Of a DNA stretch of 30,426 bases, positions 15,905 to 23,969 are shown in pieces (positions within the stretch are counted from its first letter, which is position 1; the number at the start of each line of letters is the position of its first letter). This DNA comes from an uncultured Bacteroidales bacterium (GTDB taxonomy: Bacteria > Bacteroidota > Bacteroidia > Bacteroidales > Bacteroidaceae). The notes beneath the pieces are model-generated. The model made no database searches, was not told the origin of the DNA, and saw only the letters and a list, made by a program, of their open reading frames with translations. Made by a program: the position numbers and the translations under genes. Location of the stretch: positions 1 to 30,426 of the forward strand of contig CALCYA010000003.1 of the NCBI GenBank assembly GCA_937906165.1. The letters run 5' to 3'.

Positions 15905-18223
15905 ATGAAAAAGATTTTTTTAGGAGCACTGTTCATCTGTTCGGCCCTACTCTCTTGTACAAGCCCCGAGTTGCCGACAGCTAAGTATCAGGTTGTCCCA
16001 CTTCCACAGGAGATCATCGAAGAGGCCGGTGACGGCTTTGTTCTTGACAACAGCACTTGCATCGTCTACAATGGTGATGCCCAGATGAAGCGCAATGCCG
16101 AGTTGCTTGCCGAGTACATCAAGGAGAAGACAAATCTTGAGCTCACTGTGACAGACGTGGCTGCTGAGGGTGCCATCACACTCACAGTTGGCGAAGCCGG
16201 CGAGAACGCCGAGGGCTACAGCCTCACAGTTGACGCCAAAGGTGTGAACATCACCGGTGCATCACCAGCCGGAGTATTCTATGGTATGCAGACACTGCGC
16301 AAGGCACTCCCCATCACCGAGGGCGGAAAGATCGAGTTGCCAGCTGTGGCAATCAACGACTATCCACGTTTCTCTTACCGTGGTGCACACCTCGACGTGT
16401 CACGCCACTTCTTCACAACAGACTCTATCAAGCGCTTTGTAGATATGCTTGCACTCCACAACCTCAACCGCTTCCACTGGCATCTCACCGATGACCAGGG
16501 CTGGCGCATTGAGATCAAGAAATATCCAGAGCTCACCACTGTCGCTGCACAGCGCGACGAGACTGTAATAGGAAAGAACAGCCCGGAGTACGACGGCAAG
16601 CACTACGGTCCTTTCTTCTACACACAGGAGGAGTGCCGCGAGATTGTTGCCTACGCTGCTGAACGCCACATCACCGTAATCCCCGAAATTGACCTTCCCG
16701 GCCACATGCAGGCAGCCCTTGCCGCATACCCCGAGTACGGTTGCACCGGCGGTCCATACGAGGTTTGGAAGATGTGGGGAGTATCGGACAACGTTCTCTG
16801 CGCAGGTAACGACGCTACTCTTTCATTCATTGAGGACGTTTTGAGCGAGGTAATCGAGGTATTCCCATCGGAGTATATCCACATCGGTGGCGACGAGTGC
16901 CCAAAGACACAGTGGGAGAAATGCCCCAAGTGCCAGGCCCGCATCAAAGCTCTCGGTATCAAGGGTGACGACAAGCACACAGCCGAGATGTACTTGCAGA
17001 GTTTCGTAATCAACCATGCCGAGAAGTTCCTCAACAGCAAGGGACGCCAGATTATCGGTTGGGACGAGATTCTTGAGGGAGGCCTTGCGCCTAATGCAAC
17101 AGTTCACTCTTGGCGTGGTGTTGAGGGTGGCATTGAGGCGGCAAAGCAGGGTCACGACTGTATCATGTCACCTACAACATTCATGTATTTCGACTACTAC
17201 CAGACAAAGTACACTGAAAACGAACCATTGGCTATCGGTGGTTACGTACCGGTTGAAAAGGTTTACTCTTTCGAGCCTATCAACGACACGCTCGCGGTTG
17301 ACGTACAGAAGCACATCATCGGTGTTCAGGCAAACCTCTGGACAGAGTATGTTCCCACATACAGCCACGTAGAGTATATGGAGTTGCCACGTATGGCAGC
17401 CCTCTGCGAGGTTCAGTGGTGCAAGCCCGAGAACAAGGATTTCAACGACTTCAAGCAGCGCCTGTTGCCGCTCATCAAACTTTATGACAAGAAACAGTAC
17501 AACTATGCAAAGCACATCCTCGACATCGAGGAGGAGTTCAGCACCGACGTTGAGAAAGGCGCAATCATGGTAAGTCTCAAGACCCTTGACAACACACCCG
17601 TATACTACACACTTGACGGCAGCGAGCCGACAACAGCTTCGGCAAAATACGAGGCTCCCATTGAGATCAAGCAGAGCTGCACTCTAAAGGCAAAGGGTAT
17701 CGGCGAGCGTGGCGAGACACGCCTCTTCACTGAGGAGATCACTTTCAGCAAGGCTACAGCAAAGCCTATCAAGCTTCTGCAGCCCATCCACAGAAACTAC
17801 ACATTCAAGGGTGACATCACACTCGTTGACGGCCTCAAGGGCAACCCCAATTACCGTACAGGCCGTTGGTTAGGTTTCTGCACTACCGACCTCGAGGCTG
17901 TCATCGACCTCAAGAACGAGGAGGAGATCAGCAGCGTCAAGTTCAATACAAGCGTCGACAAAGGCGACTGGGTGTTCGACGTATTGGGCATCACTGTTTC
18001 TGTTTCAAACGACGGTGAGAACTTCACCGACGTGTTCGACCAGACATACCCCGACCTCACAGCCGAAGATGAGAACAAGATATATGAGCACAAGGTTGAG
18101 TTCGAGCCTGTAAAGACACGCTACGTAAAGGTAAAGGCACTCTCTGACCGCGACATGCCCGACTGGCATGGTGGTAAGGGATACCCCGCTTTCATCTTTG
18201 TTGACGAGTTGGAGATCAACTAA
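15905..18223 (+). CDS. Beta-N-acetylhexosaminidase lipoprotein, GH20
   Basis: This 772-residue glycosidase removes terminal N-acetylglucosamine or N-acetylgalactosamine from glycans, likely at the cell surface or in the periplasm. A lipoprotein signal ends at C18 (ALLSC). The GH20b N-terminal domain (about 25-150) precedes the catalytic barrel (about 154-500), with the catalytic pair D330-E331 in IHIGGDECPK and the HWHLTDDQGWRIEI motif at 191-204. A small CHB_HEX_C-like region (about 545-620; YYTLDGSEPT) and a discoidin-like F5/8 C domain (about 640-772) follow, which may bind glycans. No PUL partners (SusC/D) are adjacent; the gene ends at its own terminator. Mucin or host-glycan use is the likely setting. 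Confidence 0.94.
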   Translation: MKKIFLGALFICSALLSCTSPELPTAKYQVVPLPQEIIEEAGDGFVLDNSTCIVYNGDAQMKRNAELLAEYIKEKTNLELTVTDVAAEGAITLTVGEAGENAEGYSLTVDAKGVNITGASPAGVFYGMQTLRKALPITEGGKIELPAVAINDYPRFSYRGAHLDVSRHFFTTDSIKRFVDMLALHNLNRFHWHLTDDQGWRIEIKKYPELTTVAAQRDETVIGKNSPEYDGKHYGPFFYTQEECREIVAYAAERHITVIPEIDLPGHMQAALAAYPEYGCTGGPYEVWKMWGVSDNVLCAGNDATLSFIEDVLSEVIEVFPSEYIHIGGDECPKTQWEKCPKCQARIKALGIKGDDKHTAEMYLQSFVINHAEKFLNSKGRQIIGWDEILEGGLAPNATVHSWRGVEGGIEAAKQGHDCIMSPTTFMYFDYYQTKYTENEPLAIGGYVPVEKVYSFEPINDTLAVDVQKHIIGVQANLWTEYVPTYSHVEYMELPRMAALCEVQWCKPENKDFNDFKQRLLPLIKLYDKKQYNYAKHILDIEEEFSTDVEKGAIMVSLKTLDNTPVYYTLDGSEPTTASAKYEAPIEIKQSCTLKAKGIGERGETRLFTEEITFSKATAKPIKLLQPIHRNYTFKGDITLVDGLKGNPNYRTGRWLGFCTTDLEAVIDLKNEEEISSVKFNTSVDKGDWVFDVLGITVSVSNDGENFTDVFDQTYPDLTAEDENKIYEHKVEFEPVKTRYVKVKALSDRDMPDWHGGKGYPAFIFVDELEIN

Positions 18224-18249
18224 AACAGCGAACTGACAAACCATTATCG

Positions 18250-18295
18250 AAAGTGAATAAAATGCGGAAGTGCGTTTTATTCACTTTCTTTTTTT
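18250..18295 (+). terminator. Terminator of the hexosaminidase gene
   Basis: A 16-bp stem (18250-18265 with 18272-18287, one G-T pair) and a 6-base loop precede CTTTTTTT. It lies 27 bases after the stop codon. It also overlaps the beginning of the longest open frame of the next gene, which argues against that upstream GTG start. Confidence 0.85.
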
Positions 18296-18334
18296 CCATA
18301 TACATATTGCGGTTATATAAATTTGACCTATTTT

Positions 18335-18342
18335 TACATTTG
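18335..18342 (+). promoter_or_regulatory. -7 box of the LRR gene
   Basis: TACATTTG matches TAnnTTTG 30 bases before the chosen ATG at 18373 and just after the preceding terminator. No TTTG stands at the ideal spacing. Confidence 0.45.
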
Positions 18343-18372
18343 AAAAAGATAAAAGCAAGCCATTGCCTGCCT

Positions 18373-19872
18373 ATGATTGCAACCCTCAAGAATAGGACCT
18401 TATCAAGACTACTGATGACCCTTCTGCTCTCTTGCAGCGTCCTCAGCAGCATTGCCTATGACTTCAAGGTTGACAATATATATTACAACATCCTTTCAGA
18501 AAGCAAAAAGAGAGTTGAAGTTACATTTGGCGGAATAAGCGATACCTACACAGGAGACATCATAATCCCCGGCTACATCGAACACAATGGGGGCATATAC
18601 ACGGTGACAAGAATAAGACCCGAAACTTTTTGGGGATGTACAGGACTAACCGGAATTACCGTTCCGACGACAATCCCTACAATCGAAGACTACACATTCT
18701 ATGGTTGCAGCGGACTCAAGGAGATAAAGCTACCGGAGAACATAACAAGCATCGGCAATTACGTATTCTACGGATGCAGCAGCCTCGAGAGCATAAGAAT
18801 CCCCGACAGCGTAACATCCCTTGGCAAAAGCGCTTTCGAGGGTTCCGGACTAAAACAGATTGAGATAGGCACCGGCATAACCTCTATTCCCGACGGTGCA
18901 TTCAGGCTTTGCGGTTCACTCACAAGCATAACCATACCCGACAACATCACCTCGATAGGCAATTCAGCTTTTGAGTTCTGTACAAAGTTGGGAAGCGCCA
19001 AATTAGGAAAAGGAGTTGACCGTATCGGCGACTGCGCATTCATGGGATGTAGCCTGCTGCCTGAGATATTTTTCCCTGACGGGCTGACAAGGATTGGAGC
19101 ATTGGCTTTTGAAGGTTGTAGCAACCTCTCCAGCATAAAGATACCGTACAGCGTAACTACAATAGGAGAATCGGCATTCGACGGTTGCTCAGGCTTCACA
19201 TCAATAACTGTAGAGGGAGGCAACAGTTCATACTACGGCAAAGGCTGTGCAATAATAGAAGCTACAGACAACAGGCTTGTCCACGGCTGCAAGAACACTG
19301 TTATACCTGACGGCGTAACATCAATAGGCAAATGGGCATTCTACAACTGCGCAGAACCGACAAACATAATAATGCCCGAAAGCATCAGAGACATCGAAGA
19401 ATTTGCATTCTTCAAATGCACAGGGCTTACAGGCATCATCATTCCGCAGAACACGGTAACCATCGGCAAATACGCCTTCTACCAGTGCAGCAGGCTCCAA
19501 AGCATCACAATACCCGCTGGGATGAAATCCATTGGCGACGGAGCATTCTTCGAGTGCAAGGAGATTGGCAACATATACTCCCACAGCAAAAGACCGGCAT
19601 CAATTGAGGAACGCACATTCGACGGCATCTATGACACAGCCACCCTTTACGTACCGACAGGCACAAAGGAGATTTACCAGGCAGCGCCCTATTGGTGCAA
19701 CTTCACAAACATAATCGAGAAGGACTTCGGCAACAGCAGTGACATTACTCCCATTGCCGACGATGACGAGAACACACATTCACCCATATACGACCTTCAG
19801 GGACGCCAAGTGAAGCAGATGCTCAAAGGAGGCATATACATACGCAACGGTAAAGCCACATTATATCAATAG
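18373..19872 (+). CDS. BspA-like leucine-rich-repeat exported protein
   Basis: This 499-residue protein has a hydrophobic signal region (about residues 12-28, ending in SIAYD). The typical BspA-type lead-in FKVDNIYYNIL is followed by about 12-13 LRR_5 repeats of 23 residues (pattern I-x-I-P-x-x-[VI]-T-S-I-G-x-x-A-F-x-x-C) from about residue 78 to 410. Repeats 9 and 10 are separated by a longer insert (GGNSSYYGKGCAIIEA), also common in the family. The tail ends PIYDLQGRQVKQMLKGGIYIRNGK, a short C-terminal beta module often seen on secreted Bacteroidales proteins. The family mediates adhesion or binding. The frame is open from GTG 18253, but that start sits inside a terminator; ATG 18373 gives a proper signal peptide. 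Confidence 0.87.
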   Translation: MIATLKNRTLSRLLMTLLLSCSVLSSIAYDFKVDNIYYNILSESKKRVEVTFGGISDTYTGDIIIPGYIEHNGGIYTVTRIRPETFWGCTGLTGITVPTTIPTIEDYTFYGCSGLKEIKLPENITSIGNYVFYGCSSLESIRIPDSVTSLGKSAFEGSGLKQIEIGTGITSIPDGAFRLCGSLTSITIPDNITSIGNSAFEFCTKLGSAKLGKGVDRIGDCAFMGCSLLPEIFFPDGLTRIGALAFEGCSNLSSIKIPYSVTTIGESAFDGCSGFTSITVEGGNSSYYGKGCAIIEATDNRLVHGCKNTVIPDGVTSIGKWAFYNCAEPTNIIMPESIRDIEEFAFFKCTGLTGIIIPQNTVTIGKYAFYQCSRLQSITIPAGMKSIGDGAFFECKEIGNIYSHSKRPASIEERTFDGIYDTATLYVPTGTKEIYQAAPYWCNFTNIIEKDFGNSSDITPIADDDENTHSPIYDLQGRQVKQMLKGGIYIRNGKATLYQ

Positions 19873-19876
19873 GAAC

Positions 19877-19893
19877 CACCTATTAAATAGGTG
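19877..19893. repeat. 17-bp palindrome after the LRR gene
   Basis: CACCTATT and AATAGGTG pair perfectly around a single A, four bases after the LRR stop codon. No T-run follows on the plus strand. It could be a protein-binding site or a weak 3' end. Confidence 0.5.
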
Positions 19894-19930
19894 AATTCGA
19901 CATAACATATCATACAAATTGCCGCATATT

Positions 19931-20011
19931 TGTCATTCTGAACAAAACGAAGAATCTCTTATTTCGCAATATTTTTGAGATCCCTCGTCGCTACGCTCTG
20001 TCGGGATGACA
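19931..20011. repeat. REP-like imperfect inverted repeat
   Basis: The left half begins TGTCATTCTGA and contains GAAGAATCTC; the right half reads GAGATCCCTCGTCGCTACG and ends TCGGGATGACA. The halves are imperfect reverse complements around an AT-rich centre. This TGTCATTC...GATGACA type of unit is a widespread intergenic repeat in Bacteroidota. Related units occur at 20381-20590 and 21330-21570. No coding is implied. Confidence 0.65.
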
Positions 20012-20072
20012 GATTCGTAGTTGGCTTTTTCATTTTATCTCACAGAATTGTCATTCTATATTTGCACTGTCA

Positions 20073-20191
20073 TTGACTCGTTTTGCTTTTCGCAACCCAA
20101 ACGGCATAAGTTAAATTCCTCCTCTGCCTGAGGGGAGGTGCCAGTTTACTGGCGGAGGGGTGGGAGTGCTACGTTTGACCTGTTGCTGCAA
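20073..20191. repeat. Second copy of the dispersed repeat seen at 127-198
   Basis: The left end (20073-20104) matches 127-158 at 27 of 32 bases and the right end (20172-20191) matches 179-198 at 18 of 20 bases. The interiors differ: here it holds a GA/CT-rich hairpin unit (about 20118-20165, including GCCAGTTTACTGGC), whereas copy one has a short GTGTG/CACAC stem. The ends are imperfect inverted repeats of each other. Confidence 0.65.
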
Positions 20192-20372
20192 AACTCGTCG
20201 ATAACAAAACAAAAGAGCATTGGTTCGTTCATTGTTACACTAATGAACTCACCGATAACAAAACAAAAAAGCATTGGTTCGTTCATTGTTACACTAATGA
20301 ACTCACCGATAACAAAACAAAAAAGCATTGGTTCGTTCATTGTTACACTAATGAACTCACCGATAACAAAAC
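20192..20372. repeat. 54-bp tandem repeat, 3.35 copies
   Basis: Units start at 20192, 20246, 20300 and 20354 (partial, 19 bases). Units 2 and 3 are identical; unit 1 differs at a few bases near its start and in its A-run. The length is a multiple of three, so frames stay open on both strands through the array, but the resulting short proteins (18-residue repeats) have no start context or family resemblance. The array directly abuts the right end of the dispersed repeat and runs into the next REP-like unit. Confidence 0.9.
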
Positions 20373-20380
20373 GTTGTTTT

Positions 20381-20590
20381 GTCATTCCGAATCGAAGATC
20401 GACGCCCGTAGGGGCCAAAGTCAACCTTGTGTGAGACGTGTTGTTGAGGGCTTTGCCCGAAAAAATCTCTGTATTAGTATTGCTTGAAATCCATTGATAA
20501 TGCAGCCTTATCGTAACCCACGCGGCACAAACTTCGTCTGTGCTCTGTCGGAACCGTAGGTCGCCACCCGAAGGGGCCAAAGGCAATGAC
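20381..20590. repeat. Composite REP-like repeat block
   Basis: The block starts GTCATTCCGA and ends GGCAATGAC, an inverted pair. Inside are two similar direct units (about 20399-20432 and 20552-20585, each containing GGGGCCAAAG) and a 36-base segment at 20435-20470 that recurs at 21349-21384 with one mismatch. No gene is present between it and the reductase stop at 20635. Confidence 0.65.
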
Positions 20591-20634
20591 AGATTCGCGA
20601 TTCGATTGAACTTATATCGAATTAAGGTTAATTA

Positions 20635-21249
20635 CTATCTCACAAAACTTGTAGAGATTGGCTCCTCGCGTTCGGGGCGTTCGACGCCTGGGGCATTGAG
20701 AGCCTTGAGCATCCATGCCATGTTACGAGCAAGCGTGCGCATAGTCTGCAAGCCCTCGGCATCCTGTTCCACATCGCCCGGCATAAGGCCATGCACGCTG
20801 TTCCAGTACTGCGACGGGACAACAGGCATATTGCTTATGGTAAAATATTTGTTCAGGCGGTCAAAGGTTGCACTCGCACCACCCCTGCGACACACAGCAA
20901 CAGCCGCAGCCGGCTTATATTGCAGATGCTGTTTGCTCGAGAAGAAAAGCCTGTCAAGCAACGCACAGAGCGAACCGTTAGGACCGGCATAGTACACCGG
21001 AGAACCTACAATCAAGCCATCGGCATTCTCTATTTTCTCGCGGACAGTAACGTAAGGAGTATCATTGAAGATGCACCTTCCCAAGCCCTTGCAACGGAAA
21101 CAGGCAATACAACCCTGCACCGCCACAGGCCCTATGTGTACAATCTCACTCTCAACGCCCAACGACTCAAGCGTATTCGCAACCTCCGTCAAAGCACGGA
21201 ATGTATTTCCCGCCTTGCGCGGGCTACCGTTAATAAGCAGAACTTTCAT
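20635..21249 (-). CDS. Iron-sulfur-flavoprotein-like NAD(P)H-dependent FMN reductase
   Basis: This 204-residue protein has the flavodoxin-like fold: INGSPRKAGNT (residues 6-16) is the FMN phosphate loop and GSPVYYAGPNGSL (about 81-93) the second flavin loop. It also has four cysteines at 47, 50, 53 and 59, spaced Cx2Cx2Cx5C, which fits the compact 4Fe-4S motif of iron-sulfur flavoproteins (Isf). It is therefore likely a cytoplasmic electron carrier or reductase binding FMN and perhaps a cluster; the substrate is unknown. It is isolated, lying inside the repeat-rich region with repeats on both sides. The start is the ATG at 21249, which leads directly into the FMN loop. Confidence 0.85.
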   Translation of the reverse strand: MKVLLINGSPRKAGNTFRALTEVANTLESLGVESEIVHIGPVAVQGCIACFRCKGLGRCIFNDTPYVTVREKIENADGLIVGSPVYYAGPNGSLCALLDRLFFSSKQHLQYKPAAAVAVCRRGGASATFDRLNKYFTISNMPVVPSQYWNSVHGLMPGDVEQDAEGLQTMRTLARNMAWMLKALNAPGVERPEREEPISTSFVR

Positions 21250-21329
21250 ATATTATTTATTGCTGATTTTACAAGCCGGTATTGTTCATTCATACAACAC
21301 GAAATCATCTCTGCAACTTCGTGTCTTTT

Positions 21330-21570
21330 GTCATTTCGACCACAGGGAGACGTGTTGTTGAGAGCTTTGCCCGAAAAAATCTCTATTCGCTGTTTTCGAG
21401 AGATCCTTTGACAATGCCGCCTTTTCGCGACCCGCACGGCATGAGCATTGCCCATGCTACGTGCGACCATTCGCTGTCGGCATTGTCGAACCCTCCGGAT
21501 TTCGTCGCTGCGCTCTGTCGGGATGACAAGTCTGCGTATTTGTCATTTCGACCGCAGTGAGAAATCTCCT
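21330..21570. repeat. Composite REP-like repeat block
   Basis: GTCATTTCGACC occurs at both ends (from 21330 and from 21542) as a direct repeat followed by similar GGGAGA or TGAGA bases. Inside are the 36-base segment shared with 20435-20470 (here 21349-21384), an inverted GAGAGATC element and a CGTCGCTGCGCTCTGTCGGGATGAC-type end (about 21505-21530) as in the unit at 19931-20011. It fills the gap between the two redox genes; nothing looks coding. Confidence 0.65.
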
Positions 21571-21594
21571 GCATCAATACATTTGCGCAAATTT

Positions 21595-22251
21595 TCATTC
21601 TACAAACTTCACCTTATTGATATCACGAGGCTTCGCCTTCGGTGCCTCGTCGGGATAACCGAAACCTATGCACAGGCAAAGTTCATACCCCTCGCTGAAA
21701 CCCAGCTTTGAAAGAACCTTATCCTTTTCGGGACTTGTAAGAATGAAACGCACCGGGCTACCTAGACATACAGAACCTACACCAAGAGAATGAGCCGACA
21801 GCATCATATTCTCGGCAAGCAGGCCACAATCGATAGTAGAGAAATCATAGCCATTGTCTCGTGCTATGAACACCCACACAGGAGCATTGTAGAAGCATCC
21901 GGCAGCACGCTCACCACCGACAGCAGCCATAACAGCCTTTATCTCATTCTGGAACTCCGGATTATCGACAATACGCACCTCCCACGACTGTTTGTTCTGT
22001 CCGTTGGGAGCGTTGATGCCACAGAGAGCAATCTCCTCCATCACCTCACGGGCAACAGGCTCGTTCTTATACTTGCGTATGCTACGACGCGACATGATGT
22101 TCTCTATCACAGCATTTCCTTCAGCCTTCTCGATACACTCAACAGCCTCCTTGTCACAGTCAGCTTCACATGCAGACTGCTTATCACCGTTACCACACGA
22201 CACAGCAGCCAACAAAGAGAGACTGCACATGATAGTTCTAAAATATCTCAT
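21595..22251 (-). CDS. Nitroreductase-family protein with lipoprotein signal
   Basis: This 218-residue protein has a hydrophobic N-terminus ending in a lipobox (LAAVSC, lipidated C19), then a short charged linker rich in C, D and E. A nitroreductase domain follows from about residue 48: IMSRRSIRKYKNEPV is the FMN-binding start, and LSAHSLGVGSVCLGSP (about 152-167) and the C-terminal CIGFGYPDE are family landmarks. It would reduce a nitro or quinone substrate with FMN. Nitroreductases are normally cytoplasmic, so export as a lipoprotein is the unusual point; it would need flavin and reductant outside the inner membrane. The ATG at 22251 is the first in frame, and the downstream M (residue 8) would still leave a lipobox. 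Confidence 0.85.
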   Translation of the reverse strand: MRYFRTIMCSLSLLAAVSCGNGDKQSACEADCDKEAVECIEKAEGNAVIENIMSRRSIRKYKNEPVAREVMEEIALCGINAPNGQNKQSWEVRIVDNPEFQNEIKAVMAAVGGERAAGCFYNAPVWVFIARDNGYDFSTIDCGLLAENMMLSAHSLGVGSVCLGSPVRFILTSPEKDKVLSKLGFSEGYELCLCIGFGYPDEAPKAKPRDINKVKFVE

Positions 22252-22356
22252 ATCCTTAAAATTTTAATTTGTTACACCGCGAATATAACAACCTTTCACG
22301 GCAATGCATCATAAATTGGATTATTTTTTGTTAAAGAGAGATGGAATACGGTGCAT

Positions 22357-23688
22357 TCACTCCTCCCCGGCGAACCTGTCGGGGAGCTGCTTGTTGGTTG
22401 TGAGAAGGCCCATGTCCTTGAGCTCACCAAGGCGTTTGCTTATGTTGCCTTTGCCTGTCTTGAGTTGCTTGAAAGCTTCGTCGTATGCCTCCTGGGCTTT
22501 AATGAGGGCTGTTTCAATCTTGCCGAAGTTGTCGGTAAAGTTCACGAACTTGTCATAGATTGCATTGGCGGTGTCTACAATGCGCTGTACATCGCGCTGC
22601 TGACGCTCGCGTGTCCACAATGAGTTGACGACAAAGAGCGTTGAAATGAGGTTCGACGGTGATATCAGCACTATACCCTTTTTATAGGCATAGTTCCACA
22701 ACCCGTTGTCGGCCTCCATTGCCATAAAGTATGAAGGCTCGTTGGGGATGAACAGCATCACGTAATCGAGTGAATTGATGTTGTATTTGTCGTAGCGCTT
22801 GCCGGCAAGCTCGTCGATGTGACGGCGCACGCTTGCCACATGCTCTTTAAGGCGCAGGGCACGCACGGTCTCATCATCGGTAGCAAGATACTCCATGTAA
22901 GCCTTGAGAGACACCTTGGAGTCGATTATTATATCACGTTTTCCAGGGAAATGTATAATGACATCGGGTTTCATGGCGCGCTTGGTTTCTTCATTGAGTG
23001 CCGCACTGCCCTTCTCGTCACGCAACGTGACCTGATGCTCCCACTGCTCGCCCTCGATGAGTCCGGAGTTTTCAAGAATCTGTTCAAGGATTGTCTCGCC
23101 CCAATCGCCCTGGAACTTGTTGTTGTTTGTTCCTGTTATGGCGCGGGTGAGGTTGAGTGCTTCGTCGCTTATGCGGCGGTTGGCCTCGACAAGGCTCTTT
23201 ATGTTCTCCTGCAACGAGAAGCGTTGTTTGCTCTCCTCGCCGTAATAGCTCTCTACTTTCTCGCGGAACTGCTTGAGGTCCTTGTCAAAAGGCATCAGCA
23301 TAGCCTCAAGCCTCTCCTGGGACTGCTTGTTGAACTGTTCGCTGTTTTTCTCGATGACTTCTGTTGCCATGCTCTTGAACTCCAGACGCATCTGGTCGAG
23401 TGAGGTCCTGAACTGCTCTTTCTGCGCATCGAGACGCTCGTTCAGGGCACTGTTCTCGCTCTCAAGGGCAGCAATCCTCACAAACTGCTCCTCACGCAAT
23501 GCCTGATGGGTGCGCACATAATCTTCACTCTTGCGGAGCGAGTCCTCAAGTTGCAGCATTTGGGCATCAAGAAGTTGGTTTTCCTTCTCAAGTGCCACAC
23601 TCTTGCCGTAAAGCCTCACACAATAGAAGGATACAGCAATGAGCGCCACAAGGAGAAGCGACGAGATTATAATAAGTAGTGTAGTCAT
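22357..23688 (-). CDS. rmuC: RmuC-family DNA recombination protein
   Basis: This 443-residue protein has an N-terminal membrane segment (about 3-25), a long coiled coil (about 29-180) and the RmuC nuclease-like domain (about 183-430) with GDWGE at 194-198, PDVIIHFPGKRDIIIDSKVS (about 240-259) and YVMLFIPNEPSYFMA. RmuC limits DNA inversions at repeats in E. coli; the mechanism is not well defined. The length and motifs are standard. It has its own promoter about 30-60 bases upstream and no evident co-transcribed partner. It is worth noting that the gene lies next to the repeat-rich region, but this may be chance. Confidence 0.93.
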   Translation of the reverse strand: MTTLLIIISSLLLVALIAVSFYCVRLYGKSVALEKENQLLDAQMLQLEDSLRKSEDYVRTHQALREEQFVRIAALESENSALNERLDAQKEQFRTSLDQMRLEFKSMATEVIEKNSEQFNKQSQERLEAMLMPFDKDLKQFREKVESYYGEESKQRFSLQENIKSLVEANRRISDEALNLTRAITGTNNNKFQGDWGETILEQILENSGLIEGEQWEHQVTLRDEKGSAALNEETKRAMKPDVIIHFPGKRDIIIDSKVSLKAYMEYLATDDETVRALRLKEHVASVRRHIDELAGKRYDKYNINSLDYVMLFIPNEPSYFMAMEADNGLWNYAYKKGIVLISPSNLISTLFVVNSLWTRERQQRDVQRIVDTANAIYDKFVNFTDNFGKIETALIKAQEAYDEAFKQLKTGKGNISKRLGELKDMGLLTTNKQLPDRFAGEE

Positions 23689-23719
23689 ATTCTATCAGGT
23701 ATTTGCAACATTTATCACA

Positions 23720-23750
23720 CAAAGATAAGATGCCACAAAAGGCTAACAAA
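23720..23750 (-). promoter_or_regulatory. Promoter of rmuC
   Basis: On the minus strand TTTG (23747-23750) and TATCTTTG (23720-23727) are separated by exactly 19 bases, a textbook Bacteroidota promoter. It lies in the 74-base gap between the 68-aa gene and rmuC. Confidence 0.7.
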
Positions 23751-23762
23751 ATATTTCACACT

Positions 23763-23969
23763 TTATTTTTCAAAATAATCCCAAAAGGATAAATTTGATG
23801 TGTATTCCTTGAACTTGCGCACTAAAAATGCAGACAACGAGAGTTGTTGCAGCAACGCATTGTAACCTCTCTTTATTTTACTGCGCAAAAGCGTTACCCT
23901 CTCTGCGTTCCTGCGACTGGCGGCCCTCAACTCACTCAAAGAGGATATGAAATCCTTTTCACTCCCCAT
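23763..23969 (-). CDS. Small basic protein of unknown function
   Basis: This 68-residue protein is basic in the middle (ASRRNAERVTLLRSKIKRGYNALL) and probably helical, ending in an aromatic tail (SFWDYFEK). I do not recognise a family. Its ATG overlaps the end of the DUF1469-like gene by 11 bases, indicating translational coupling. The triad YtxH-like, DUF1469-like and a small third protein is a recurring small operon in Bacteroidota, which supports it as a real gene. There is no membrane segment or signal peptide. Confidence 0.65.
   Translation of the reverse strand: MGSEKDFISSLSELRAASRRNAERVTLLRSKIKRGYNALLQQLSLSAFLVRKFKEYTSNLSFWDYFEK

Noticed and set aside
18253..18372. N-terminal extension of the LRR protein from GTG
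   Set aside because: The start lies inside the hexosaminidase terminator hairpin; the ATG at 18373 gives a correct signal peptide and a promoter box lies between.
20192..20372. CRISPR array
   Set aside because: The units are contiguous with no variable spacers, the unit length of 54 is unsuitable, and no cas genes are present.
20138..20586. Two repeat-derived open frames across the 54-bp array (98 codons on plus, 146 on minus)
   Set aside because: They stay open only because the unit is 54 bases long; the flanking parts come from REP-like repeats, there is no ribosome-binding context and no family resemblance.
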